Positions 13,347-24,663 of a stretch of 64,000 bases of DNA are shown piece by piece. The notes beneath the pieces are model-generated. The model was not told the DNA's origin, ran no database searches, and saw nothing but the letters and a program-made list of their open reading frames with translations. How positions within the stretch are numbered: position 1 is the first letter of the stretch; every line of letters begins with the position of its first letter. Position numbers and translations under genes: made by a program. Origin of the DNA: Amia ocellicauda (lineage: Eukaryota > Chordata > Actinopteri > Amiiformes > Amiidae). The stretch covers positions 26,106,227 to 26,170,226 of the forward strand of contig NC_089863.1 in NCBI RefSeq assembly GCF_036373705.1, written 5' to 3'.

Positions 13347-16300
13347 TTAGGAGGTGACCTCTGCATGTGTGGTCTCCACAGTCTCCACCAGCGTGACCTC
13401 CTCTTCCTCGGTGGGGTCCATCTCCTCGGCCTTGATGATGATGGCCCCCTCGGGCAGGACCATCACCTGCTGGCCGGCCCCGTCCTCGTCCTCCTCCTCC
13501 TCCTCCTCCCCCCCCACCTCCTCCTCTGCCTCCTCCTCTTCCGCCACCTCCTCCTCCTCCACTTCCTCCTGCAGCCGCTCCCCCTCCTCGGGGGCCACGG
13601 CGCCGTTGGTCTGCACGTGGGTCATGGCCTCCAGCTTGAGGCGGTACTGCTCGGCCTCCTGTTCCTTGCGCAGGAGCTGCTGCCGGTACTCCTGGGCCTT
13701 GCGGTTGGCCTCCTGCAGCTGTTTCTGGAGGAGCTCCCTCTCCACAGTGTCCTTCTGCAGCTCTGTCTGCTCCTGTGGGGGGGGGGGGGGGCAGAGAGAC
13801 CGGTTTAGCTCAGGGTTGCCAGGTTCGAGTCGATGCCCACACCCGTCCCACTCCCCTTTAACAGATGTGAAAGCCATGCGGTGTGAAACCATCTCTGACA
13901 CGCGGCCCAGACTGACCTTCTCGTTGACCTCAGAGTGATTGATCATTGCCTCCAGTTTTCTCTTCCTGACTGGGGGGGGCTGGGGCTCCTCTTCCACCAC
14001 TTCTTCAGTGATCTGGCCGGCCGGCATCGTCAAGACTGCATGGACACACAGGCGAGACACGTGCGGACATACAGAGACACACACACACACAGGAAATCAA
14101 ATTAAAAAGTCAAATTTAAGCAAATGATTACTTCAATTAAGGGTTCGGTTACGCAATAGGTGGGGTGTAGCCACCGGTGCCCACCTTGCTGCCCGTCCTG
14201 CATAGTAACGATGAACTGCTGCCCAAGCCCGCTGGTCTGCAAGTTGCCGTGCTGGTCTGTCACTATTGTGATGACCCTCTGACCTCCGCTGCCCACCATG
14301 TGCTGAATGGCCGAATCCACGGAGTCGGCAGCGATCACCTCCTCGGACTCACCTGGGGGGCACGAGCACAGGGTAAGCAGGAGGTAGTGCCCCCCAGACA
14401 AGCACAGGACTCGGTTTCTCTCTCACGCGGTCATGGGTGAAGATGCACAACACGAGAGCTTGGAGCTTTTTTTTTTTTTTTTTTTTTTGTGCTTTTCCTA
14501 AGAACCAACCCTTCTATAAAACAAATTTGCAAATCACTTTTATTTTTATTGTATTTTACTAATACTGTTTGCACCATTTTATGTATCTTTGCTCTACTGA
14601 TTTTACTGGACAATGGTTATCCACCACTCCAGGTAGGTAACAGAATCAGTATATATTTGTTCCTTCAGTTTATATAACTGCCGTCTTTGCTGGGGGAGAA
14701 AAAAAAAAAAAAAGACAACAAGCAAGCACAGGAGCTCGGGGGGATTAAAAACCGTGTCCGCTCCCCTCGTGCGACGGAGCTGCCCCACACTAACTGCAGA
14801 CGCAATTATTGTAGACAATACTGTACCCAGCCAGTTCTGCAGATTAAGGTGCTGTACGTTCGAGACTTTGAAGGGTTTATCGCTGTAAACTGAGAGGGTG
14901 ACATAAATGAGGAGATTTCATGAGGATTAGGCCGATCGCGCTCACAGAAAACAGAAAGAAGTCAACGACAGCCCTACTCAGATGGGGAAGGCTGAAAATA
15001 ACACTCCCGATCTGGCGTGTGGCTTAGCCGAAGCAAACGGCTCGGTGGGGAGGGCAGGAGAGTGCATGGAGAAACACATCAGAAATAGTAATCATAAAGT
15101 GACCTATATAGTGTGGTGTCAGGAACAGTGCTTGAACACAGGTATTGTTTTCTCTCACTACTCTGCGGAGAAGGGGACGCCACCTCTGGGCTCGACTTAC
15201 CTGTGCGGTTGGAGTTGGACATGGGCCCGGAGGCTTCTGCCAGGGCCGCCAGCGTCGCCAGGACTGAGGTGGTGGAGACAGATTCCCCTGAGAGGAGAGA
15301 AAAAAGGAAAAAGACATCAGGAGGAGGGTTTGACGAAGGCTGTACCGCGCTTTCGAATCCCGGTCTTGGGAAGCAGCTAGACGTCTTGGCAGGTCTGGGG
15401 TGGGAGCTCACCTGAGGTAGTCTTGGTGGTGGTGGTGGAAACGAGGTCAGAGAGGTTGACCACCCCTCCTGAGGAGAAGATGAACTGGGGGGCGGAGATG
15501 GTCATCGGAGTGCTGACCGGCAAGGACCGTTCGGGGTTCACGTTCACCTGGTTCTGCATTCCTTCCTGGTGGCGCAGACAAGAGACACACAGTCACACGC
15601 AGGCAGACAAGACAGACACACGCAGACGCAGGCGGGCAGACAAGACAAGACAAGACAAGACAAGACAAGACACGCAAGCACACACACACGAGACGAGACG
15701 AGACGAGACACGCACACACAAGACGAGACGAGACGAGACACGCACACACAAGACGAGACGAGACGAGACACGCACACACAAGACGAGACGAGACACGCAC
15801 ACACAAGACGAGACGAGACACGCACACACAAGACGAGACGAGACACGCACACACAAGACGAGACGAGACGAGACACGCACACACAAGACGAGACGAGACA
15901 CGCACACACAAGACGAGACGAGACGAGACACGCACACACAAGACGAGACGAGACGAGACACGCACACACAAGACGAGACGAGACGCACACACAGAAACAC
16001 GACGAGACACGCACACGCACACACACACACGAGACGAGACGAGACGCACACACAGGCACACGACGAGACGCACACACAGACACAAGACGAGACGAGACGC
16101 ACACACAGAAACACAACGAGACACGCACACACACACACACACACGAGACGAGACGCACACAGAAACGACGAGACGAGACACGCACACACACACAAGACAA
16201 GACACACGCAGGCAAGATAGTAGATGAAACCCCTAGTAACAGAAGCCTTTAATGACTTCTTGGCATTAAAATAACAGCCAACCACTGTGAATGCAAATCA

Positions 16301-18260
16301 ATCTTCCTTCTCCCCTCAGAGATCACTATTGTCACAGCCCAGAAGAATACAGTAGTATTCTCAAATTCTCACAATCTGCTAGTGTCATTCAAATGTCATG
16401 AACATACTATTTACCTATTACCACAGTATTTCTATTGTGGCGTAACCATAAACCAAAAATGGGCAAAGTAGCGAAAAAGTGTGTTATCCGGCTGTGGTTT
16501 TCACTGTGTCCTCCCGTCGTGGGGCTGTGACTGACCCGTGCATCATTAGCCGAGCCCGCAGAAGCAGGTTTGGGCACCACATGCAAAATAACAGGTCAGA
16601 CCGGAGTTACAATCAGATCTCAGCTAGAAAGAAAAGCAGGAGACGAAGACACAGGACTCCCAACTCTGTGGGCTTGCCTGTATGGTCTAGGTCAGGGGTG
16701 CCTTGTGATCGATGTGTTTGGCACCCCTGGTCTAGGTCTTACTTACAATTCATTACTTGCATTGGTGGCGCTGAACACAGCCAGATGGGGCTCCAGACTG
16801 TGACCTTTTGACTTGGCTTTGCAGGTTATATTTTTTTTTTTTTTACTAGTCGCATCACAAGTAACTGCCTTGTGCCCTATGCCTGCCGGGATCGGCTCCG
16901 GCTTCCCCACGACCCTCACCAGGATAAGCGGTTTCGAAAATGGATGCATGGATGGATCATAATTAACTTTCATAATTTGGGCAAACTGCTATCAAAGGCG
17001 GAGTTTTAACTTTCGTTGAGACAATATGCTCGAGTCACAGATTAAATGTCCCTCTCTCGGGGCTTAGTTTATGGCACTCGAGAAGAGTAGCTGTTAACCC
17101 GACATCATGCAAATTAAAGGCAAAGGACTTCATGTGCAAATTAGCTCAACGGCCAGCACTAGTGCTTTTTTGCAGGAAAATCCCAGAAAGGCTTGTTTAC
17201 ATGCACAGAGAACAATCATTTGTTGTACTGATCTTAACCAAATTGTTTTTTCACATCACTGATGGTGCTAGGAAGCCATGAATTTAAGTTAAACTAATTA
17301 TCTCCCTTCTAATTAATTTTAATATACAAGTATTCCAGTGTTTTTGTCATTTTTACATTGTTTACTTTACTTGGGATTGACTCTGCTTCTGCAATAAATA
17401 AATATCCATTTCCTTCAAGACGTGACGGCAAATATTCACGTCTCTGACTGCAATGGCAAACGCAATCATTTCAAAAATGATTCTTGGCCGCCTCCTTCTC
17501 ACCTGCAATAAGACCATGAGCTCGGTGCTGTGCTTGTCCACGGCGATGTCGAAGGGCGTCTTGTCGAACTTGCTGAGCGCGTGGACGTCGGCACCGTACT
17601 TCACCAGCAGCTCCGCCACCTCACGGTGCCCGTGCTCGGCCGCCCAGTGCAGCGCGGTCATCTTCAGCATGTCTTTGGCGTTGATGTCGGCGCCGCTCTG
17701 CGGGGGGGAGGGAGAAGACTACAAGATAAGAAAGATTCCAATCAAAAGCGCTTTATTCAACTTCCTGCAACTTTATTCAACTCCCCCCCACCCCCACCCC
17801 CACCCCACGGTGTCAGGAGACAAGTAGGGCAGCCCTGCCACTCACCCTGACCAGCAGCTCCACGATGACAGAATGGCCCTCCGCGGCGGCCATGTGCAGA
17901 GGGGTCCTGTCCACTTTGGTTCTGGCGTCCCTGCTGACGCCTGCCCTGAGCAGTACCTCGGCTGTGGAGTAGTGTCCGTACTGGGCGGCCAGGTGGAGGG
18001 GCGACGTGCCAAGCTGGGGGACAGGAGACGGCTACAGTCAGTGGGGTTCCTTTGCAACATGAGTGTCCTACCTAATCCTCTCCCCCAAAAAAAGAGCTGC
18101 AGCACAAATACTCAAATGGTTGTGGAGGCGACAGCGATTCCTGTGCGCTTACCCAGTCTGTCGTGAAGGGAGCTCCGTTGGCCATGAGAGAGCGGACTTC
18201 ATCATCCTGGCCTTTCCGAGCTGCTTCTAACAAACGCTTTCCTAAATCCACCAAGGACAT
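13347..18260 (-). CDS. GABPB2: GA-binding protein subunit beta-2 (8 coding exons)
   Basis: Beta subunit of the GABP (NRF2) transcription factor: it binds the ETS protein GABPA through ankyrin repeats and supplies dimerisation and activation in the nucleus. Coding exons on the minus strand are 18260-18153, 18013-17846, 17697-17503, 15565-15412, 15287-15201, 14352-14185, 14035-13917 and 13772-13347. All joins are in phase and give 474 aa; human GABPB2 is about 448. The ATG directly abuts an AG acceptor, so the 5' UTR is in an upstream exon. Residues 1-36 (starting [20 protein letters not shown]) and the ankyrin repeats at about 37-66, 70-99 and 103-132 are nearly identical to human. The middle carries [15 protein letters not shown] and [12 protein letters not shown] leucine-zipper coiled coil ([20 protein letters not shown]) spans about 344-383. 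The last 75 residues are very acidic. [11 protein letters not shown] and [10 protein letters not shown] favour GABPB2 over GABPB1. Odd points: a GTCAGT donor after exon 7 and a C15 run at the last acceptor. Confidence 0.96.
15637..16205. repeat. Compound (AGACG)n / ACACGCACACACA minisatellite in a GABPB2 intron
   Basis: About 570 bp of tandem repeat between coding exons 3 and 4. It begins as (AGACA)n at 15637-15670. It then alternates two to four copies of the pentamer ACGAG with the block ACACGCACACACA, in units of about 20-30 bp, and ends in diverged units containing CAGAAACACGACG. It contains almost no stop codons on either strand, so open reading frames over 200 codons appear in several frames; these are compositional artefacts. 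Confidence 0.95.
16693..16729. mobile_element. 37-bp miniature hAT-like element with 8-bp target duplication
   Basis: Perfect 10-bp terminal inverted repeats (CAGGGGTGCC ... GGCACCCCTG) enclose 17 bp and are flanked on both sides by the identical 8-mer GTCTAGGT (16685-16692 and 16730-16737). CAGGGGT ends plus an 8-bp duplication with central TA are the features of the larger hAT-type elements in this window. It is either an extreme internal deletion product or a remnant of one. Confidence 0.75.
16868..16956 (+). repeat. LINE/SINE 3' tail fragment
   Basis: The stretch with CGGGATCGGCTCCGGC, CCCACGACCCTCACC and AGGATAAGCGGTTTCGAAAA, ending in ATGGATGCATGGATGG, matches the familiar fish non-LTR tail pattern (gaccct...ggataagcgg...aaaatggatgga). 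It carries no coding capacity. An upstream T-run at 16830-16846 is probably separate. Confidence 0.6.
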
Positions 18261-19793
18261 CTGAGGGACAGATCAGACACATTGCTACAATTATAAATCA
18301 CACAGCAGAGAGCAGCCAATCACAGAGCAGCATTCCCAAACAGTCCTATACCTCTCATCTAGTGTAGGAACCCTGTCCCGTGCAGAGAATTATCAGCGTT
18401 TCAAAATGATTCAGTTACCAGCGACGTTTCAAGACAATAGATGCCAGCGGTGCAAGTTTCACAGGATGTGCATTTGTTTTGAATAGTTTTGTTACATTTA
18501 ACTAGCTTGAAAACACCACTGATCAGTCAGTTACAGTGGATCCCGGACCACAACATTTGTAGACAGAGAGAAAGGTGGTTGATTGTTACAAATTTGTGGG
18601 TCTAATATCCTTACTTGTGTGATTCATAATAAGTTAATGGGTCGTGTGCAGGGTGCTCTATTATACAAGAGATGTAATACATCAGCTTCGCTTTGTGGGC
18701 CCCTCGTCCAAAACAGTGCCAGATGACTAGTACAATAAGAGACACCTTTAACACGACCTATTAGCTTATAAAAGATACATTTGGCAGCAGACAATTTGCT
18801 CCAGAGTGACCTACAGACACTGGGGATGGGGATGGTGCACAAGCTGTTACTGCCCAGTCACATATAAAAGTTTTAGATCTCATCTGAAGGATGGCAGCCC
18901 AGGGACACAGTGAGTCAGTTGCAGAACCACTGGACCCACTTCACCTCCAGCTACATAAAGGAACTGTGTGTCATGGAAAAAGCGGTTTTGAATGTACACC
19001 AATGGAAACAAAAGGCTGTAATGTGTATATGTATTGTTATGACTGTTTATTAACCCTTATGAGCTCAGAGTGACATATAGTCTGTGTGACATACAGAATC
19101 CTGCTGAATTGGGATGCAAGTTGACTGCCTTTATGTAGACTGATATGCATTCAAGATATAAACCAATGATCATTCGTTTTTCTTATTATCCATCTACTTA
19201 TTATGATTACTCAATTATATATCGATTATATTATGTGTAGAGGGTTTGCAAGCGTTTGACTTGTGTGATTAGATATAAACACTGCCAGAACATATTGTTC
19301 TCATTTGATGTAATCGCAAGTTCCTCCACTGGGGGGTGGGGGTGGTTGACAGCTATGGCAAAAGCCCACGCCGATGCAAAATCCATCTCCCATGAAATAT
19401 GCAGGGCTGGGATCAGCGTGAGTCACTTTCTCTGACACAAATGTAAGTCTAGACTCATCCCGCCCTCACACGCCTCTATCCTCGCTGTTTTTCCACCAGC
19501 GGCAGCCATTCCCACACTTTTGGGTCGGCTTGGCTTTGCTAATAAATCCCAGATATTGCGTTTGTCCCGGTGCCAACACGGCCAGCTGCCTGGGAAGCAT
19601 TGCAGCAAACAGCAGCCATGTTTAAAACAAGAACAGTTAAAAAAAAATTGTCAGCCATAACTACCACCCCCCAACAAATGCTAGTACCCCTCTTTTGTGT
19701 GTGTGTGTGTGTGTGGTGGAGGGGGATCATGCTTATAATACGCAGATGTTCATACATGTGCGGACACGAATAGGGTTCACATGTGAGGGGGAT

Positions 19794-19828
<35 letters not shown>

Positions 19829-19889
19829 CGATGCGTTTGCATGTAGTTGCACTGCAAGTCTGCAGACACAGATGTCCCTTTAAAGTGCA

Positions 19890-20130
19890 AACGCTGGTAA
19901 AAGACGCGCGGCTTCCCCGGGTGCCCCGCACGGCTCCCGCACACGCCGACCCCCGCACGTCCACGCCTGGCCGCAGCAGCCATCTTATACACGGCTATAC
20001 AGCGGCTAAAAACCCCGCCGAACCGAGAAATACGGCCTCCGATCGCCGGCAACCGGCCGCCGAGACCGCGGTTTAAACGCACGGCAGGACAGGAAACTGC
20101 CTTTAATATTTAGCGGCCGATGTTCCGGGG
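19890..20130. promoter_or_regulatory. CpG-rich block in GABPB2 intron 1
   Basis: GC-rich and CpG-rich DNA with a second YY1-type motif on the minus strand (complement of GCAGCCATCTT, near 19975-19986) and GGAA/TTCC cores near 20125 and 20180. It may be an alternative GABPB2 promoter or the edge of one CpG island that extends to 20.9 kb. No start site can be read from sequence alone. Confidence 0.35.
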
Positions 20131-20273
20131 GAAGTCGGATCTGAAATTGCAATTTAAACACACGGAGAAAAAACTACTTCCACATCCGGTCGGCCATAAC
20201 AATCGTGGTTTGAAAAAGTCAGCCGCGCCGCCCAGGTACACTTTAATACTCAATGTCTCCAAGTGCGGGGAGA

Positions 20274-20308
<35 letters not shown>

Positions 20309-20635
20309 ATAAATATGTAAATGTGTCTTTATGGCGCTGCACTGGAGAGGCGGCTGCGCTTCCTCCTAGTCTAGTTAGTCCAGAGGGGAAAAAAGCAAAT
20401 TATCTTTTTCTGTCCGTCTGTCTTTTCTGCCTCTATATAGTTACCGATACAAAACGGCGTCAAAAACTGCGCTTCAGCTCCTCAAACCCACCTTAATACA
20501 CAATTCAACCGGGTGCAAGTGCGACTCAAAACGGGGGGAAATCGCGGAAACTGATATATATATATATAAATACAATCGATAACTTTCTAAATATTGTTTA
20601 GCTGCTTCCCCCCCAGGCCCAGGCGTTGCACTCAC

Positions 20636-20800
20636 CGCGGCGGCTCGGCGGAGGAGAGGCCGGTACGTGTCGGGGTCCTGTCCCACCCGGAGAGAGCTTT
20701 CGGTCCGTTGTTGTGTTATAACTTTTTGGGGGGGAAAAAATATATATATTTATTTATTATTGTGTTTGTGCAGCGGCGCAAAGATGGCGGCTGAGCGACA
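20636..20800 (-). promoter_or_regulatory. GABPB2: GABPB2 5' untranslated exon and core promoter
   Basis: On the minus strand a GC-rich stretch ends at 20636 with a consensus donor (G|GTGAGT). Spliced to the acceptor at 18262-18261, it gives a leader running directly into the GABPB2 ATG. Just upstream lie a YY1-type motif AAGATGGCGGC (20781-20791) and an ETS/GABP motif CCGGAAGTG (20801-20809), both on the plus strand, in CpG-rich DNA typical of a TATA-less housekeeping promoter. The splice donor and motifs are seen; the transcription start is inferred and could lie anywhere from about 20700 to 20900. Confidence 0.6.
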
Positions 20801-21354
20801 CCGGAAGTGGAAACTGAGACAGAAAGGCCCTCCCGTGCAGGGCGGATGGATACCGCGGGGGGCACAATTTAAAGGTTTCCCCCGACTTGGGCTGCTCACC
20901 TCTTTTTTTTGGGGGGGGAGAAGGGGTCAGATGACTGGGCTTATGTTGTGTGCTGAAAATGGCGGATCCAAAGGGCAGTGCGGCTCTGTCGGTGCAGCCT
21001 GTTCCCTTTATTGCGTTTGAGTGTTGGCTAACGGCACTATATGTCACGGTGGAGGGGGCTGTATGAAATGGGCGGCTGTTCCGCGCTGCGCAATGTAGTT
21101 CCGGCATAGCTTTGGTTTTTCTTTTTTGGCGGCAAAAAAAGTTTTGAAACGCCTGCTTTGTCTGCACTGTAGCTGATTAAATCACCATGAAGTCCAGTTG
21201 GAAATGATTTTGCAGTTATTGTTGTCATGTATTGAAATGTGCAAGCTGTGCAGCACTAGCTGTGGACTCCTGTTTAGGCTTGGTAGTTTAATTAGCAGTA
21301 TAATAGCAACACACTGAAAAAAGGATTAGGGTAGCTTTATAACACACTTTAGAT

Positions 21355-21614
21355 CAGGGGGGACAGACTCCAGTCCTGTCTTTCTGGTTTTGCTCCAGCC
21401 CAGCTCTGATCCTTAATTGGTCTAATTAAACAATTAAATTGATTAATTGAACCCTTCTCTCCAGACTATGAAATGTTCTGTTTTGAGTCTGGAGAGAAGG
21501 ATTCAATTCAGCCAGTTAATTGTTTAATTGGACCAATTAAGGAACCAGCTGGGCTGGAACCAAACCCAGCAGACACTGCGGCCCCCCAGGACTGGCGTCC
21601 AACCCCCCCCCCTG
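21355..21614. mobile_element. hAT-type MITE, subfamily D, palindromic
   Basis: A 260-bp element whose halves are mirror complements (CTCCAGTCCTG against CAGGACTGG; ATTGAACCCTTCTCTCCAGAC against its complement near 21490). Termini are CAGGGGGG and CCCCCCTG. Flanking 8-mers are CTTTAGAT (21347-21354) and CCTTATAT (21615-21622), matching at 6 of 8. Another right-end fragment lies near 55295-55375. Confidence 0.75.
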
Positions 21615-21622
21615 CCTTATAT

Positions 21623-23106
21623 AGTTCGTGTGAGTTTGGTTTTATGGTCATATCATTAATCCACTGATGTAAATTGATTAATGTCATGTAACCTGTTTTC
21701 AATAAAGATACCCTCCATTTAATAGAAGAATAGAGTGGTGTTTGGGCAAGTATTGTTTAATATAAATATTAATTAAGAATAAGTGGAAACTGCTTGTTTT
21801 TGACTTGTAAGCACTTATTTTGTCATTTTATAATTTCTTTAAATGAGAAACAAAGCACATACTTGCTAAAGCACAATGTCTTTTATTAAGGCGAAACAAT
21901 TCATGCAAGCAGAAAAAAACACATGAATACTGACTGTTGTTTGATACTCTGCCAATACTGGGGTCTGCAACAGCTTGATAACAGCTCTGACCACACGCAC
22001 CACAGCGCTATCAGCGATGTCGTCAGAGGGAGGGTAGTCAGTTATACATTCAGTTCACATTCCTCTCCTGGCATCCCAACACAACCAAAGAATCATATCA
22101 ATGATTATAAAAGGAAACACAATCATACAAACATGTTTATGTCTTTCCAGTGTTAGCGAGTGAAAGGTCAGTGCCTCTGCGTTTTGAGAACTAAGGTGAA
22201 CTGTTAAACCAGTCTGGTATGTACACGCTCCGCCCCTCACAACCCCCTCTTCAGAATAAATATCGAAAAGCACAGATTCTGTTTATTGGTGGAATAAAAT
22301 GAAAATACAAAACTTGAGGAATCCTTTAAGGGATTTGTAAAGTAATGCTAGGATCTGGTTCTAGAACAACAGTATACTTTCAGATAAGTACAACAGGTCA
22401 TGTCATAATTTTTCTCAACCACACTGATCAGCTTTTCGAATTGGCAATTTTCACTTCTGGTACTGGGGAGCCAAAGCCTTTGCTGGATTTCTAGGGAACT
22501 GAAACTCCCGAACGGTTAAAGATCTGGAAACCGTGGTGAATATTCAACAAGATCCGAGTCAGAGGGTAAATCAGTTTCTCCAGATCTACGTGCTTCAGTG
22601 GCCCACAGGGGGACTTTGTCTGGTACCAAATGTTCCTTGACATCCCTTAGCCTTCTGGCACGTCTGAAGGAGTAATGCATGTAGGAAAAGTGAACTCATT
22701 GGGTTTGTGTTTTGTTTTGTTTTGACGGCAACCACGGCCGTTTTAACCACACAAATCCAATGCCGTTAACCCTCTGAAGCAGAGACGAACCAATTTAAGC
22801 ACCGATACTCAGTTGGCGTTCTCTTTGGGCCTCCCCAGTCTCCTGGTTTTCCTTCCACCCGAGCTCTGAAATGCTTTTTAACTTCATTGAAAATGCTCAA
22901 CCCCTCTCTCCCCAGTTTACCCCTCCTCAACGCTTGGCTTGTGACCCCCAAGGACCACTGATCTAAAGTTGCTCTCCCCCACCGTGAGACTCCAGCCAAG
23001 ATCAGTGCAATCTGAGCTCGACCTCGTTCCCATTGATTGCTTTGGTCTTGAACACTGGAGAAGTGCGATTTAGGCTGAGAGATATTACATAATTTCCCTA
23101 ACGCTT
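21623..23106. other. Distal MLLT11 3' flank
   Basis: No coding exon. Minus-strand AATAAA signals at 22287-22282 and near 21881-21886 could serve long MLLT11 transcripts. Sequence is otherwise unique-looking. Confidence 0.35.
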
Positions 23107-24663
23107 TTTATTGTCATTACGATAAATCACAGTGACACTCTGCTAGGAAACCCTTCATTATCTGTCTTGGGGTGGCACAGACTCATCTGTGCAATCCAGC
23201 TGCGAGTTGAAAAAATCCAATTGTTTTGTCTGTGAGTCGCGCATTCTAGAGCACAGAACAGGAAACCAGAGGCAATCTAGAACCATACCGGTGAATATCA
23301 AATAGTATTTCTCTAAATAGGTGAATGAATAAATCAATCAATAAATAAACATTCTTTAACTGGACAGACAGCTATGTGAAAGGTGCTCAACGTCTGATAC
23401 GTGGTGCTGATTGGCTGGTGTCCCGAAAACACCAGCCAATCAGTTTCCAGATCTGGGCGAGCCGGTTGTCACAATACACTCGTTCCATTCAGTTTGCCCG
23501 GGACAGGCTGAAGCAGCATACTGAAATAAATACTAGGGGCAAAAAAGTGAATACATTAAATAAATAAATAAATAAATACATACATTTTTTTCAATTGTTT
23601 CTCGAGGCTCAAACAGGAAAAATCATAATACTGTCAACATGCAGCATAATGCAGCCCAGGTTAAGTTTTTGCCTTGGTCAAGTCTATTGGCAAGACCTTC
23701 CTCCGATTGGGAAATACTGCTTAGTATCGATCAAGGTACTGGCTCAGAGCTCCAGTCCTTACAAGGCCACTGGGTGGATTAATGCTTTGTCTCCCTCCTA
23801 CGAACTTGATCGAATGGGTGTCAGGAGTATGTTTTGCAGGCTAAGCTTCAAAGGACAAATATAATACCTTCTGCATTCTCTCGTTTGTTCTACACCTTAC
23901 TGTGCGTGTTTGGGACGACTTGTCACATCTGACCGCTTGTTAGATCGTGTACTGTCCACGCCGTGGTCATTTAACGGCACTGAATGAAGACTGAGCCGAG
24001 AGGACGGAGCGGAAAGATGCAGGGCAGGGTAGGTTGTCTGCTGCAAGGAACATGACAATTGGGAAAAGCCTTAGTCTGTTAATTCGTGCTTACAAAATCC
24101 TTCCCAAACTAATTCCCCATTGGCATTTAGATGTTTAATGTAAGAGTCCCTGTATTACCCTTTAATACTGTGCATCACCGACTCTGAGTTCAGGGCAATT
24201 AAATAATCCAAAGGCTCTGAAAAGAATTGAACCGCTATGGTCTACTTCTGAAACCCGGGTCTTGGAAAACCACAGTCTCTCTTGATTTCTGCAGGCAAAT
24301 GCAAAATGCCACCCAATTTTTTTATGTAATCTAGAGATAAAAGTGAGTCCGTGAGTTAAAATGGGCCAGATTTCTCCTCTGTGACTCTTTCCAACAAACT
24401 ACAAAAATCACCCAACTGTGGCTCTCCAGGACTGTAGTTTTCAGACCCCTGTTCCTCCCTTTTGTGATTTTTTTGTTTCAGTGTATAGTGCAGTGCTCTG
24501 GATTGCAAACTAGCAAAGCGTGCTGAATGAGTACTGTTTTGTGTGTTCGTTTTTTTCTAAAGCAAGACCAAAAACTTGACAAAGGGTGCATTATTGACTA
24601 CAAGTTGACAACGTGTGCAGTAATGGTAGGTAGCTTGGGGATAGGGGGTTGGATGGGTGGTCT
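23107..24663 (-). other. MLLT11: Probable MLLT11 3' UTR
   Basis: Non-coding stretch following the MLLT11 stop, with a minus-strand AATAAA at 23112-23107 giving a UTR of about 1.5 kb. It includes a perfect 15-bp hairpin at 23407-23443 and the degenerate right end of a hAT-type MITE near 24422-24452. The boundary is inferred from the signal only. Confidence 0.4.
23407..23443. repeat. Perfect 15-bp inverted repeat carrying two CCAAT boxes
   Basis: CTGATTGGCTGGTGT, a 7-nt spacer, then its exact complement ACACCAGCCAATCAG. The arms contain ATTGGC/GCCAAT (CCAAT-box cores). It lies in the putative MLLT11 3' UTR and would form a stable RNA stem-loop. It may be a transposon remnant. Confidence 0.85.

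Noticed and set aside
13167-13938. Plus-strand frames of 213 and 194 codons opposite the last GABPB2 exons
   Set aside because: They are the antisense of the GAG-rich acidic tail and coiled-coil exon; Leu/Ser runs come from reading CTC/TCC repeats.
15637-16205. A CRISPR array, because of regularly spaced repeats
   Set aside because: The units are low-complexity and merge into each other without unique spacers, and the DNA is vertebrate.
15423-16285. Several open frames of 220-265 codons on both strands
   Set aside because: They are caused by a stop-free tandem repeat inside a GABPB2 intron and have no domain or codon signal.
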